Assembly: GCA_012727515.1 (NCBI GenBank)
Contig: JAAYGZ010000278.1
Span: 1 to 6,184 of the forward strand
Direction of reading: 5' to 3'
DNA length: 6,184 bases
Source: Desulfovibrionales bacterium
GTDB taxonomy: Bacteria > Desulfobacterota > Desulfovibrionia > Desulfovibrionales > Desulfomicrobiaceae
Each line of letters begins with the position of its first letter. Position 1 is the stretch's first letter. Position numbers and translations under genes: made by a program. The notes beneath the pieces were generated by a model. The model was not told where the DNA came from. It did no database searches and saw only the letters and a program-made list of their open reading frames with translations. Of this stretch, positions 1 to 4,484 are shown piece by piece.

Positions 1-776
1 GCATAGTCAATACCGATGCAGAACGTCTGCAGATACTCAGGCTGGCACAAAGTCTGCAATCACCCGTGTATCTGAATGTGCAGGTCCGTGCAGATCGTTC
101 AGGCGCCATTGCACATGCCTTTGCCCAACGTGGATTTTTTCCCGAAATCAGGGAAAATGCTCACGGCAATAATACAAGTTTTGTTGTTCGGGGATACATG
201 AAAGACAGCAGCACGGAAAATTCAGTCTTTACGGCTTTGGAAGAAGACTTTCAGGCAGCCGGAACCTTGAACTTTGTACGGAATATTCGCCATGCAAATG
301 ATGTGTCAGCGGCTATTGAACCACTTTTGTCACACAGTAGTCTGGATTTTACCCAGATTCAATTTCAGCCCGGAGTTGTTCTGCTTGCAGGTTCTTATTC
401 CGCTGAGCAACGCGACAGACTTGAAGCCATCATGAGCCAGGTTCAACAACAACTTGAGGTACCGGTTCCTTTTGAAATTATTTCTGCACAAACCGTGCAC
501 AGGGCTGTGTCTGACCAAGCGCAACCTGCCGAGTCTGAGGACATACCAACTTCGGCTCAGGATGCACCCAAGCCTCATACACAATCCAGGGGCTTTGAGG
601 TCACAGGAGTAACCATGGCTCCGCTACGCTTTATCACCCTCAGTACGGGTGAATGTATTTTTGAAGGAGGACTCTTACCTTCCGGACATATTCTTGAAGC
701 TATCAGCACACAGGAACTGCAACTTTCCAAAGATAAAACGCGTTTCACATATACATTGCGAGGTGCCAATGAATAA
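1..776 (+). CDS. sctD: T3SS inner-membrane ring protein SctD (YscD family), C-terminal part
   Basis: The frame is open from base 3 to the TAA at 774-776, giving 257 residues; the start lies upstream of the window. A GTG at 66 is only an internal valine codon. SctD forms the outer of the two concentric inner-membrane rings and links the periplasmic rings to the cytoplasmic sorting platform. The N-terminal FHA-like domain and transmembrane helix would lie upstream. What is visible looks periplasmic: repeated alpha/beta BON-like units over about residues 20-165 (for example FFPEIRE and GVVLLAGSYS followed by an amphipathic helix), then a Pro/Ala/Glu-rich linker at about 168-197. A small C-terminal domain follows (RFITLSTGECIFEGGLLPSG), resembling the conserved YscD tail with its 'G..LP.G..L..I' pattern. 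Position directly before E-F-G matches the yscD-E-F-G order. Assignment is by pattern and context; another SctD-type ring protein is the only realistic alternative. Confidence 0.86.
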   Translation, partial: IVNTDAERLQILRLAQSLQSPVYLNVQVRADRSGAIAHAFAQRGFFPEIRENAHGNNTSFVVRGYMKDSSTENSVFTALEEDFQAAGTLNFVRNIRHANDVSAAIEPLLSHSSLDFTQIQFQPGVVLLAGSYSAEQRDRLEAIMSQVQQQLEVPVPFEIISAQTVHRAVSDQAQPAESEDIPTSAQDAPKPHTQSRGFEVTGVTMAPLRFITLSTGECIFEGGLLPSGHILEAISTQELQLSKDKTRFTYTLRGANE

Positions 777-981
777 TCCCTTTACTTCTGTGTTTGATCT
801 TGTGGACAATGACCCGTCCGGCGCATGTCTGAAATCCATCCAGGATGATTTGTTAAGCATGGACATGCGTATTCGCAGGCAAATGGACGCCGGACTTACG
901 CCCACAGACATGACCACGGCTCAGGCAGCACGGTCTGCTGTGCAGGCTGCTCAACGTATTCTGGAAAAATTACAGTCCTGA
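769..981 (+). CDS. sctE: Small needle co-chaperone SctE (YscE/EscE-like)
   Basis: This gene encodes a 70-residue, mostly helical protein starting MNNPFTSVFD. The ATG at 769 overlaps the end of sctD by 8 bases, and GAGGT at 760-764 is a short Shine-Dalgarno (SD) match 4 bases upstream, so translational coupling to sctD is likely. An in-frame ATG at 649 lies deep inside sctD and is rejected as the start. In Yersinia, YscE and YscG together bind monomeric needle protein in the cytoplasm and stop it polymerising early. Length is close to YscE (about 66 residues). The pattern of two helices around a 'MDAGLTP.DM..AQAARSA..AA..IL' segment fits the YscE/EscE/SsaE helical-hairpin family. The protein is small and poorly conserved, so the call rests largely on its place immediately before the needle gene. 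No cysteine or enzyme motif points elsewhere. Confidence 0.75.
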   Translation: MNNPFTSVFDLVDNDPSGACLKSIQDDLLSMDMRIRRQMDAGLTPTDMTTAQAARSAVQAAQRILEKLQS

Positions 982-983
982 TC

Positions 984-999
984 AGAAAATATTTTTTCT
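984..999. repeat. A/T-rich inverted repeat between sctE and sctF
   Basis: AGAAAA (984-989) and TTTTCT (994-999) form a 6-bp inverted repeat with a 4-base spacer in the 44-base sctE-sctF gap. The stem is almost all A/T, so the hairpin would be weak and is not a convincing terminator. The U-rich single-stranded RNA just before the needle gene could be an RNase E-type processing site or a ribosome standby region; that is inference only. An 8-bp palindrome CTGATCAG (978-985) overlaps its left edge and the sctE stop codon. Confidence 0.35.
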
Positions 1000-1012
1000 C
1001 TCAATCATGAGG

Positions 1013-1020
1013 AAAGGAGG
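1013..1020 (+). promoter_or_regulatory. Strong ribosome binding site of sctF
   Basis: AAAGGAGG lies 5 bases before the ATG at 1026. It is the longest uninterrupted match to the 16S rRNA anti-SD sequence in the window and sits in an A/T-rich, probably unstructured leader. This fits the high copy number of needle subunits (about a hundred or more per needle, known from the family) and fixes the sctF start. Confidence 0.8.
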
Positions 1021-1025
1021 CAAAT

Positions 1026-1277
1026 ATGACAATCTCAGGAACCCCTGGACTTAATCTGGGCAATCTCTTTCAACAAGGTATGGATGCAGTCAGCAAGCGC
1101 GGCTCTGACATTGAAAAAAGAATGGCGGAACTCCAGGGCCAGGACTCTATCAGTCCAGAGGAAATGGCCATGCTCAATTTTCAGCTCGGCCAATACAATG
1201 CCCTGGTGGAAACATTGGGTTCTATCTCCAAAAGCATGAACGACATGCTCAAAAGCCTTGCTCAGCGTGCAGGTTAA
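1026..1277 (+). CDS. sctF: T3SS needle subunit SctF (YscF/PrgI/MxiH family)
   Basis: This 83-residue protein is the needle filament monomer, secreted by the machine and polymerised outside the cell into the hollow needle. Length matches the family (about 80-87). The layout is typical: a polar, flexible N-terminus without a Sec signal, a first helix (about 15-37), a short turn with Pro44 (DSISPEE), then a long second helix. That second helix carries the conserved features of the family: a leucine-rich face, Tyr57 in LGQYNAL, and a C-terminal 'S.SKSMNDMLKSLAQ' segment equivalent to the 'S..VRSMKDLMQGILQK' end of YscF. It is flanked by the genes for its presumed chaperone pair, sctE and sctG. 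The start is fixed by the strong SD at 1013-1020. Members of this family are recognised by host innate receptors; nothing in the sequence suggests an unusual variant. Confidence 0.93.
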   Translation: MTISGTPGLNLGNLFQQGMDAVSKRGSDIEKRMAELQGQDSISPEEMAMLNFQLGQYNALVETLGSISKSMNDMLKSLAQRAG

Positions 1278-1281
1278 GGAG
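1275..1281 (+). promoter_or_regulatory. Ribosome binding site of sctG overlapping the sctF stop codon
   Basis: TAAGGAG at 1275-1281 includes the sctF stop codon TAA (1275-1277) and ends 5 bases before the sctG ATG at 1287. A ribosome terminating on sctF would sit on this site, so re-initiation and coupled synthesis of the needle and its chaperone are expected. Bases 1276-1283 are exactly complementary to 1699-1706, the loop of the hairpin in sctI. Confidence 0.75.
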
Positions 1282-1286
1282 TTCTC

Positions 1287-1655
1287 ATGCTGTCCACAAA
1301 TGAAGCACAACAGCTCCTGGATATTGCCAATGTTGGGTGCACCAAGGGCTATATTCTGGAGGCACGAGCGATCTATGAGGCCTTGGTAACCTTGAATCCG
1401 GTCCAGATCTCGGCCTGCATTGGTCTTGCGTTCAGCCATATTGTCAGCAATGAATTTGCAGAAGGAGAGCGCGTGCTCCGCGAGAAAGTCCTGGCCACGC
1501 ATCCTCATGATGAAGAGGCTGGCATTATGCTGGGCTTGTGCCAGATTCTGGCTGGCAATAAAGCCGTGGCCCAGGAAATTCTGGAGCCACTGGCCCAGGC
1601 CAAGGGAAATCGTGCAGAATTGGCGCGCACCCTTCTTGAGCAAGCCCGAGAGTAG
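1287..1655 (+). CDS. sctG: TPR-type needle chaperone SctG (YscG/EscG-like)
   Basis: This 122-residue, all-helical cytoplasmic protein resembles YscG (about 115 residues), which with YscE holds the needle subunit as a soluble monomer. Three tetratricopeptide-like helix pairs can be seen: about residues 7-40 (GYILEARAIYEAL ending in LNP), 41-74 (ACIGLAFSHIVSNEFAEGER ending in HPHDEE) and 75-108 (GIMLGLCQILAGNKAVAQEIL). The small-residue positions (Gly/Ala) and terminal Pro follow TPR spacing. TPR proteins are also used in T3SS as translocator chaperones (SycD/SctB-chaperone class). The smaller size, the three repeats and the position directly after sctF favour the needle chaperone. Start choice is set by the SD at 1275-1281. 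A 9-bp hairpin with one bulged base lies inside the gene at 1566-1590. Confidence 0.82.
   Translation: MLSTNEAQQLLDIANVGCTKGYILEARAIYEALVTLNPVQISACIGLAFSHIVSNEFAEGERVLREKVLATHPHDEEAGIMLGLCQILAGNKAVAQEILEPLAQAKGNRAELARTLLEQARE
1566..1590 (+). repeat. Hairpin near the 3' end of sctG
   Basis: GTGGCCCAG (1566-1574) pairs with CTGG (1581-1584) plus GCCAC (1586-1590), leaving a single bulged A at 1585 and a 6-base loop GAAATT. The stem is 9 bp and G+C-rich. No T-tract follows, so it is not an intrinsic terminator. It lies about 75 bases before the sctI start and could affect mRNA stability or ribosome traffic, but codon choice for Val-Ala-Gln and Leu-Glu-Pro may explain it. Confidence 0.4.
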
Positions 1656-1664
1656 TGTGCAACC

Positions 1665-2243
1665 ATGGAACTTGGAACCATCTCCAGTGCAGCGGGTAAA
1701 CTCCTTGCTGCACTGGAGAAAAGTGGCATTTCCAATAGTGCGGACCTACGTTCATCCTTAGGACCAAGTGGTTCTCCGGACCCGGAACTCGTGCGGGCTT
1801 TTGAAAATGCCCTGGCCCAAGGGCCAGCAGAAGGTTCATCTCATATACGTCTTGTGTCCGGCACCGGCTACTACGAAGCAGAACTACACGCTCCTGGCGT
1901 GCCCGAACAAGGAAATTTTTCCCAAGGCCAAGGGCCGCAGGAGCTGTCTTCCGTATCACAAACAGATCAACCAGAACTCAGGCTTGAGCGCACAGAGCAG
2001 ATAGCGCCAGCTCAGGACACGCCAGCGCCACACCCAGGGCAGAACACACAACCCCCAGGACCAGGAACCATACACGAATTACAGCATATTTTTGACCGCA
2101 TGAATGCCGGCCAGCTCAGTGCAGAAGACTTGTTTCGTATGCAGTATTTAATCGGTATGCTGAAAGTGCAGACAGAAAGCGGGCTGCAGGCTTCGCAAAA
2201 AGCAGCCCAGGGTTTTGATTCACTACTCAAGCAGCAGGGATAA
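1665..2243 (+). CDS. sctI: T3SS inner rod / needle adapter protein SctI (YscI/PrgJ family), extended form
   Basis: SctI is a secreted early substrate that forms the short rod joining the export gate to the needle. The 192-residue product has a C-terminal block typical of the family: two helices at about 136-190 with 'LSAEDLFRMQYLIGMLKVQTE', then 'ASQKAAQGFDSLLKQQ', equivalent to the YscI end in which a Leu/Gln-rich helix is followed by 'K.A....Q....L.K'. A second family-like patch is 'DPELVRAFENAL' at 39-50, comparable to the 'IMRFDAAM' region of YscI. Between them, about residues 52-135 are low-complexity and rich in Pro, Gln, Gly and Glu, making the protein clearly longer than YscI (about 115). 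The start ATG at 1665 lies 9 bases after the sctG stop and has no good SD, so coupling to sctG is likely. A perfect 13-bp inverted repeat lies inside codons 6-19. Place between sctG and sctJ fits the yscG-(H)-I-J order. Confidence 0.85.
   Translation: MELGTISSAAGKLLAALEKSGISNSADLRSSLGPSGSPDPELVRAFENALAQGPAEGSSHIRLVSGTGYYEAELHAPGVPEQGNFSQGQGPQELSSVSQTDQPELRLERTEQIAPAQDTPAPHPGQNTQPPGPGTIHELQHIFDRMNAGQLSAEDLFRMQYLIGMLKVQTESGLQASQKAAQGFDSLLKQQG
1681..1719 (+). repeat. Perfect 13-bp inverted repeat (stem-loop) at the 5' end of sctI
   Basis: TCTCCAGTGCAGC (1681-1693) is followed by a 13-base loop (1694-1706) and its exact reverse complement GCTGCACTGGAGA (1707-1719). The stem has 8 G/C pairs of 13 and no mismatch. 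The left arm starts 13 bases after the sctI ATG (1665-1667), so in mRNA it would fold within or just downstream of the initiating ribosome's footprint. The loop ends in AACTCCTT, an anti-SD-like sequence. No T-tract follows, which argues against a terminator. Protein constraint alone (SSAAGKLLAALE) does not require this symmetry. Confidence 0.75.
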
Positions 2244-2255
2244 CCTACAGACCAC

Positions 2256-2261
2256 AAAGGA
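2256..2261 (+). promoter_or_regulatory. Ribosome binding site that sets the GTG start of sctJ
   Basis: AAAGGA lies 7 bases before the GTG at 2269. It supports that GTG over the earlier in-frame TTG (2215, inside sctI) and the later in-frame GTG (2290), neither of which has a comparable SD. Confidence 0.6.
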
Positions 2262-2268
2262 TAGAACA

Positions 2269-3093
2269 GTGCCAGACTCCACTTTTCTTGTGCTTAAGAG
2301 ACTCACAGCCCGGAATAAATATGCGCACCTCGTGGTGCTGCTGATGCTTGTCTTTGTGCTGACTGGATGCAAAATTGAGGTATATCAGCAATTAACTGAA
2401 GAACAGGCCAATGCCATGCTCACTGTTTTGCTCAAGCGCGACATTGACGCGCAAAAAGTGACGCAAGGCAAAAAAGGATTTTCCATTACAGTTGATAAAA
2501 AGCAGTTAATACAGGCACTGGAAATCTTAAAAGAAAATAACCTGCCAGGCTCAGACTTTTCCAGCCTGGGGCAGATTTTTTCTGGACAAGGCATGATTTC
2601 CTCCCCTGCTGAAGAACAAATTCGCCTTGCCTATGCCATTTCCCAGGAACTTGCCCATACGTTTTCTCGCATAGATGGGGTACTCACAGCCAGGGTCCAT
2701 GTTGTTCCTGCCGGGGCAGAGCAAAATACAGATAACAAGACTCCGCCCTCTGCCGGAGTATTTCTGCGTCATCTGCCGGATTCTCCTGTGACAGAACTGG
2801 TACCGCGAATCCGTGAACTCACGGCCAAGGCTGTCCCCAATCTGAATCCAGACCGGGTTTCAGTCATGCTTGTTCCTGTACGCGAAAAAGTCAGCGTGCC
2901 TATGTTGCCACAAAAATACTTCATGGGCATTCCGTACATGCCCACGGACAAGCCGCCGTATATTCTGGCTCTTTCCATGCTGGCCACTGCAGTGACCGTG
3001 GCTGGAACAATTCTGCTCATTGGAGTGAGTGTTTTTAAACGCTATGTTCAGAAAAAGAAACCAGCTGAGAAAGGAGAGGCTATTCAGGAATAA
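2269..3093 (+). CDS. sctJ: T3SS inner-ring lipoprotein SctJ (YscJ/PrgK family)
   Basis: SctJ builds the inner ring of the inner-membrane platform and is anchored by an N-terminal lipid and usually a C-terminal helix. The 274-residue product begins with a basic segment (LKRLTARNKY), a hydrophobic core and a lipobox LTGC, placing the lipidated cysteine at about residue 34. The periplasmic part shows the family pattern: 'YQQLTEEQANAMLTVLLKRDIDA' (about 38-60), 'NLPGSDFSSLGQIF', 'MISSPAEEQIRLAYAISQELAHTFSRIDGVLTARVHV' and 'VPNLNPDRVSVMLVPV', matching the YscJ/FliF ring-building modules. A membrane helix at about 231-256 (ILALSMLATAVTVAGTILLIGV) is followed by a short Lys-rich cytoplasmic tail. 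Length is slightly above YscJ (about 244), mainly from the N-terminal extension before the signal core. The GTG start is chosen for its SD; a start at 2290 would give a more compact signal peptide. A terminator-like hairpin lies inside at 2542-2581. Confidence 0.95.
   Translation: MPDSTFLVLKRLTARNKYAHLVVLLMLVFVLTGCKIEVYQQLTEEQANAMLTVLLKRDIDAQKVTQGKKGFSITVDKKQLIQALEILKENNLPGSDFSSLGQIFSGQGMISSPAEEQIRLAYAISQELAHTFSRIDGVLTARVHVVPAGAEQNTDNKTPPSAGVFLRHLPDSPVTELVPRIRELTAKAVPNLNPDRVSVMLVPVREKVSVPMLPQKYFMGIPYMPTDKPPYILALSMLATAVTVAGTILLIGVSVFKRYVQKKKPAEKGEAIQE
2542..2581 (+). terminator. Intrinsic-terminator-like hairpin with T-tract inside sctJ
   Basis: CTGCCAGGCT (2542-2551) can pair with AGCCTGG (2563-2569) and CAG (2572-2574), a 10-bp G+C-rich stem with a GG bulge and an 11-base loop. 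It is followed by A and six T (2576-2581). The shape fits a Rho-independent terminator on the coding strand but lies in mid-gene. The codons spell the conserved NLPGSDFSSLGQIF segment of SctJ, so the match may be a by-product of protein sequence. If active, it would need translating ribosomes to suppress it. Confidence 0.35.
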
Positions 3094-3149
3094 TCTTCTT
3101 TATCTCCTTCCTTGATGAAATAATCAGGGCGCACAGGCAGGCTCCAGGT

Positions 3150-3875
3150 ATGCACAAAGATTTTTTTACTCATATTATCACGCACAAGCCCGAACTTTTT
3201 CAGGCCATCCTGCGCTTTAATGCCTCTTGTGCGTCACGCGCTGCAGTGCCAATGCCCGCAATAGTGCAGTCCCTGCCCCATGAAAATGCAGTGCTCCTTG
3301 GTCAGGCTCTGCAGGAAAACAGCATAACAGCCCAGCGCTTTTCTCTTCAGCAAGCAGCAGTTTTTTTTTGGGATTTTACTGAGGAATCCAGACGCCTGGC
3401 TTTTGTGGAGCCTGAGTCTATGCAACAGGCAATCCAGATGTTCGGGGCTGCCATTCATGCGGAACAGATAGCGCAGATCATTGGCAAAGATGATGTTTTG
3501 ACCTTGCGCGCCCACATTGCACCCCAGATTCTTAGCTATGCCCTGCAACGTGGGCGCTACCAGCTTGGTGCAGTGGCCCGGCTATTTCAATCCCTGGATA
3601 CTGCGCTTCCTGTGCATCAGCGCATAGCGCTGCATGGTCGCCTGGCCGTACAGCTCTGCCTTGCGCCCTGGCCAGAACCATTACGCTCCATGTGCTCCAC
3701 CTGGATACATCAGGTCCTGGGCACAAATTCTGACTCTGCTGCCACATCAGATCCCCTTTTTCTGGACAAGGAAAACCCCGGTCACCTGGTGGATAATGCC
3801 AGAACAATCTGGTTTGGCTTTAAGAAAATCCTGCTCAAGGAGGTTGCGCCGCAATGGGCACCATGCTTCGAATAA
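3150..3875 (+). CDS. sctK: T3SS sorting-platform protein SctK (YscK-like)
   Basis: SctK is the cytoplasmic adapter that connects the SctD ring to the SctQ/SctL pods of the sorting platform. The 241-residue product sits between sctJ and sctL, exactly where yscK lies. It carries the segment typical of the family: 'FFWDFTEESRRLAFVEPESMQQAIQMFGAAIHAEQIAQII' at about 72-111, followed by helices with 'ILSYALQRGRYQLG' at about 127-140. No membrane segment or signal peptide is visible. SctK proteins diverge strongly, so the call combines these patterns with position. The ATG at 3150 has only a weak SD (CCAGG 3143-3147) and follows a 56-base gap, which suggests modest translation; no better ATG, GTG or TTG is in frame just upstream. 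The 3' end overlaps sctL by 22 bases. A run of nine T at 3361-3369 lies in codons 71-74. Confidence 0.8.
   Translation: MHKDFFTHIITHKPELFQAILRFNASCASRAAVPMPAIVQSLPHENAVLLGQALQENSITAQRFSLQQAAVFFWDFTEESRRLAFVEPESMQQAIQMFGAAIHAEQIAQIIGKDDVLTLRAHIAPQILSYALQRGRYQLGAVARLFQSLDTALPVHQRIALHGRLAVQLCLAPWPEPLRSMCSTWIHQVLGTNSDSAATSDPLFLDKENPGHLVDNARTIWFGFKKILLKEVAPQWAPCFE
3361..3369 (+). other. Nine-T homopolymer in sctK, candidate slippage site
   Basis: Nine consecutive T follow the G of a Val codon and encode Val-Phe-Phe plus the first base of Trp. Loss of one T in mRNA would lead to a TAG at 3469-3471, and gain of one T to a TGA within four codons of the run. Either gives a truncated SctK. Runs of about nine A or T are known transcriptional slippage sites in Shigella T3SS genes; here slippage is only a possibility. 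Confidence 0.4.
3837..3843 (+). promoter_or_regulatory. Ribosome binding site of sctL inside the end of sctK
   Basis: AAGGAGG lies 10 bases before the ATG at 3854 and 19 bases before a second in-frame ATG at 3863. The spacing favours 3854. The site is inside sctK coding sequence, so sctL can be initiated independently or coupled to sctK. Confidence 0.65.
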
Positions 3876-4474
3876 CAGCCAATACAGTCATGCCAGCTCC
3901 AGGCCAGCGCGTACTTAAAGAAGCGGATCTGCTGCTCATGCAACACGCCCAATCCATTCTTGATTTGGCCCAGGAGCAGGCCGAGCGCATTCTGCAGGAC
4001 GCCAAGACTGAATATGCCCGGCAACGCGAACAAGGCTATCAGGATGGCAAGACAGAGGGAAAGATGGAACATGCTGAAAAAATAATGGACACCATACTCT
4101 CCTCTGTTGAGTTTATTGAAAATATTGAATCCACATTAGTCCATGTGGTCAGCCAGGCCATACGCAAAATTATCGGAGAAATGGACGATGCTGAACGCAT
4201 TGTGCGCGTTGTACGTACGGCCCTGCTGACCGTGCGCAACCAGCAGCACGTCACTATTCGCGTTGCCCCGGCTGATGCCGAGGCAGTACGTGTGGCTCTG
4301 GCCGGATTTCTCCAATCCTCACCAGGCGGAAAAAGTTTTCTGGATCTGATTCCAGATGCTCGCCTGGACAAAGGAGCATGCTTGCTTGAAAGTGAACTGG
4401 GCGTTGTGGATGCCAGCCTGGAAACACAGCTTAAAGCGCTGGAAAATGCGTTTCACGCCAAAATAAAGTCGTAA
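3854..4474 (+). CDS. sctL: T3SS stator / ATPase regulator SctL (YscL, FliH-like)
   Basis: SctL forms the spokes that hold the SctN ATPase to the SctQ/SctK sorting platform; it is homologous to flagellar FliH and to the peripheral stalk of F/V-type ATPases. The 206-residue product has a short N-terminal tail and a long charged helix or coiled coil (about 22-85: '[28 protein letters not shown]'). It contains a GxxxGxxxG motif at Gly61-Gly65-Gly69, a hallmark of FliH/SctL. A globular C-terminal domain follows with '[18 protein letters not shown]', 'VTIRVAP.DAEAVR' and the highly conserved '[30 protein letters not shown]' at about 164-193. Length is near YscL (about 220). It overlaps sctK and is followed after 10 bases by sctN, the gene for its direct partner. 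Confidence 0.93.
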   Translation: MGTMLRITANTVMPAPGQRVLKEADLLLMQHAQSILDLAQEQAERILQDAKTEYARQREQGYQDGKTEGKMEHAEKIMDTILSSVEFIENIESTLVHVVSQAIRKIIGEMDDAERIVRVVRTALLTVRNQQHVTIRVAPADAEAVRVALAGFLQSSPGGKSFLDLIPDARLDKGACLLESELGVVDASLETQLKALENAFHAKIKS

Positions 4475-4484
4475 CGAGAAAAAC

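Noticed and set aside
649..768. N-terminal extension of sctE beginning at an ATG inside sctD
   Set aside because: The extension would overlap sctD by more than 120 bases, has no SD, and does not resemble the SctE family. The ATG at 769 has a GAGGT and overlaps the sctD stop as expected for coupled genes.
1035..1643. A 202-codon open frame on the minus strand covering sctF and sctG
   Set aside because: It is antisense to two well-supported T3SS genes, has no recognisable domain, and its openness follows from codon bias on the other strand.
1812..1827. CTGGCCC-AA-GGGCCAG palindrome in sctI
   Set aside because: It has only a 2-base spacer and no flanking signal. GGCCCAR recurs in the window because Leu-Ala-Gln is often coded CTG GCC CAG, so codon use explains it.
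1525..1959. A 144-codon minus-strand open frame over sctG and sctI
   Set aside because: It overlaps confirmed genes on the plus strand, is rich in Pro/Arg/Cys as shadow frames often are, and lacks family features.
2215..2268. Longer SctJ starting at a TTG inside sctI
   Set aside because: It adds a polar segment before the lipoprotein signal and has no SD, whereas the GTG at 2269 has AAAGGA at good spacing.
2325..2338. Small hairpin GCACC-TCGT-GGTGC in the sctJ signal-peptide region
   Set aside because: A 5-bp stem is expected by chance several times in a window of this size, and nothing nearby gives it a role.
3094..3149. Possible terminator or promoter in the sctJ-sctK gap
   Set aside because: Only a 4-bp stem (TGAT/ATCA) without a T-tract can be drawn, and no convincing -35/-10 pair is present.
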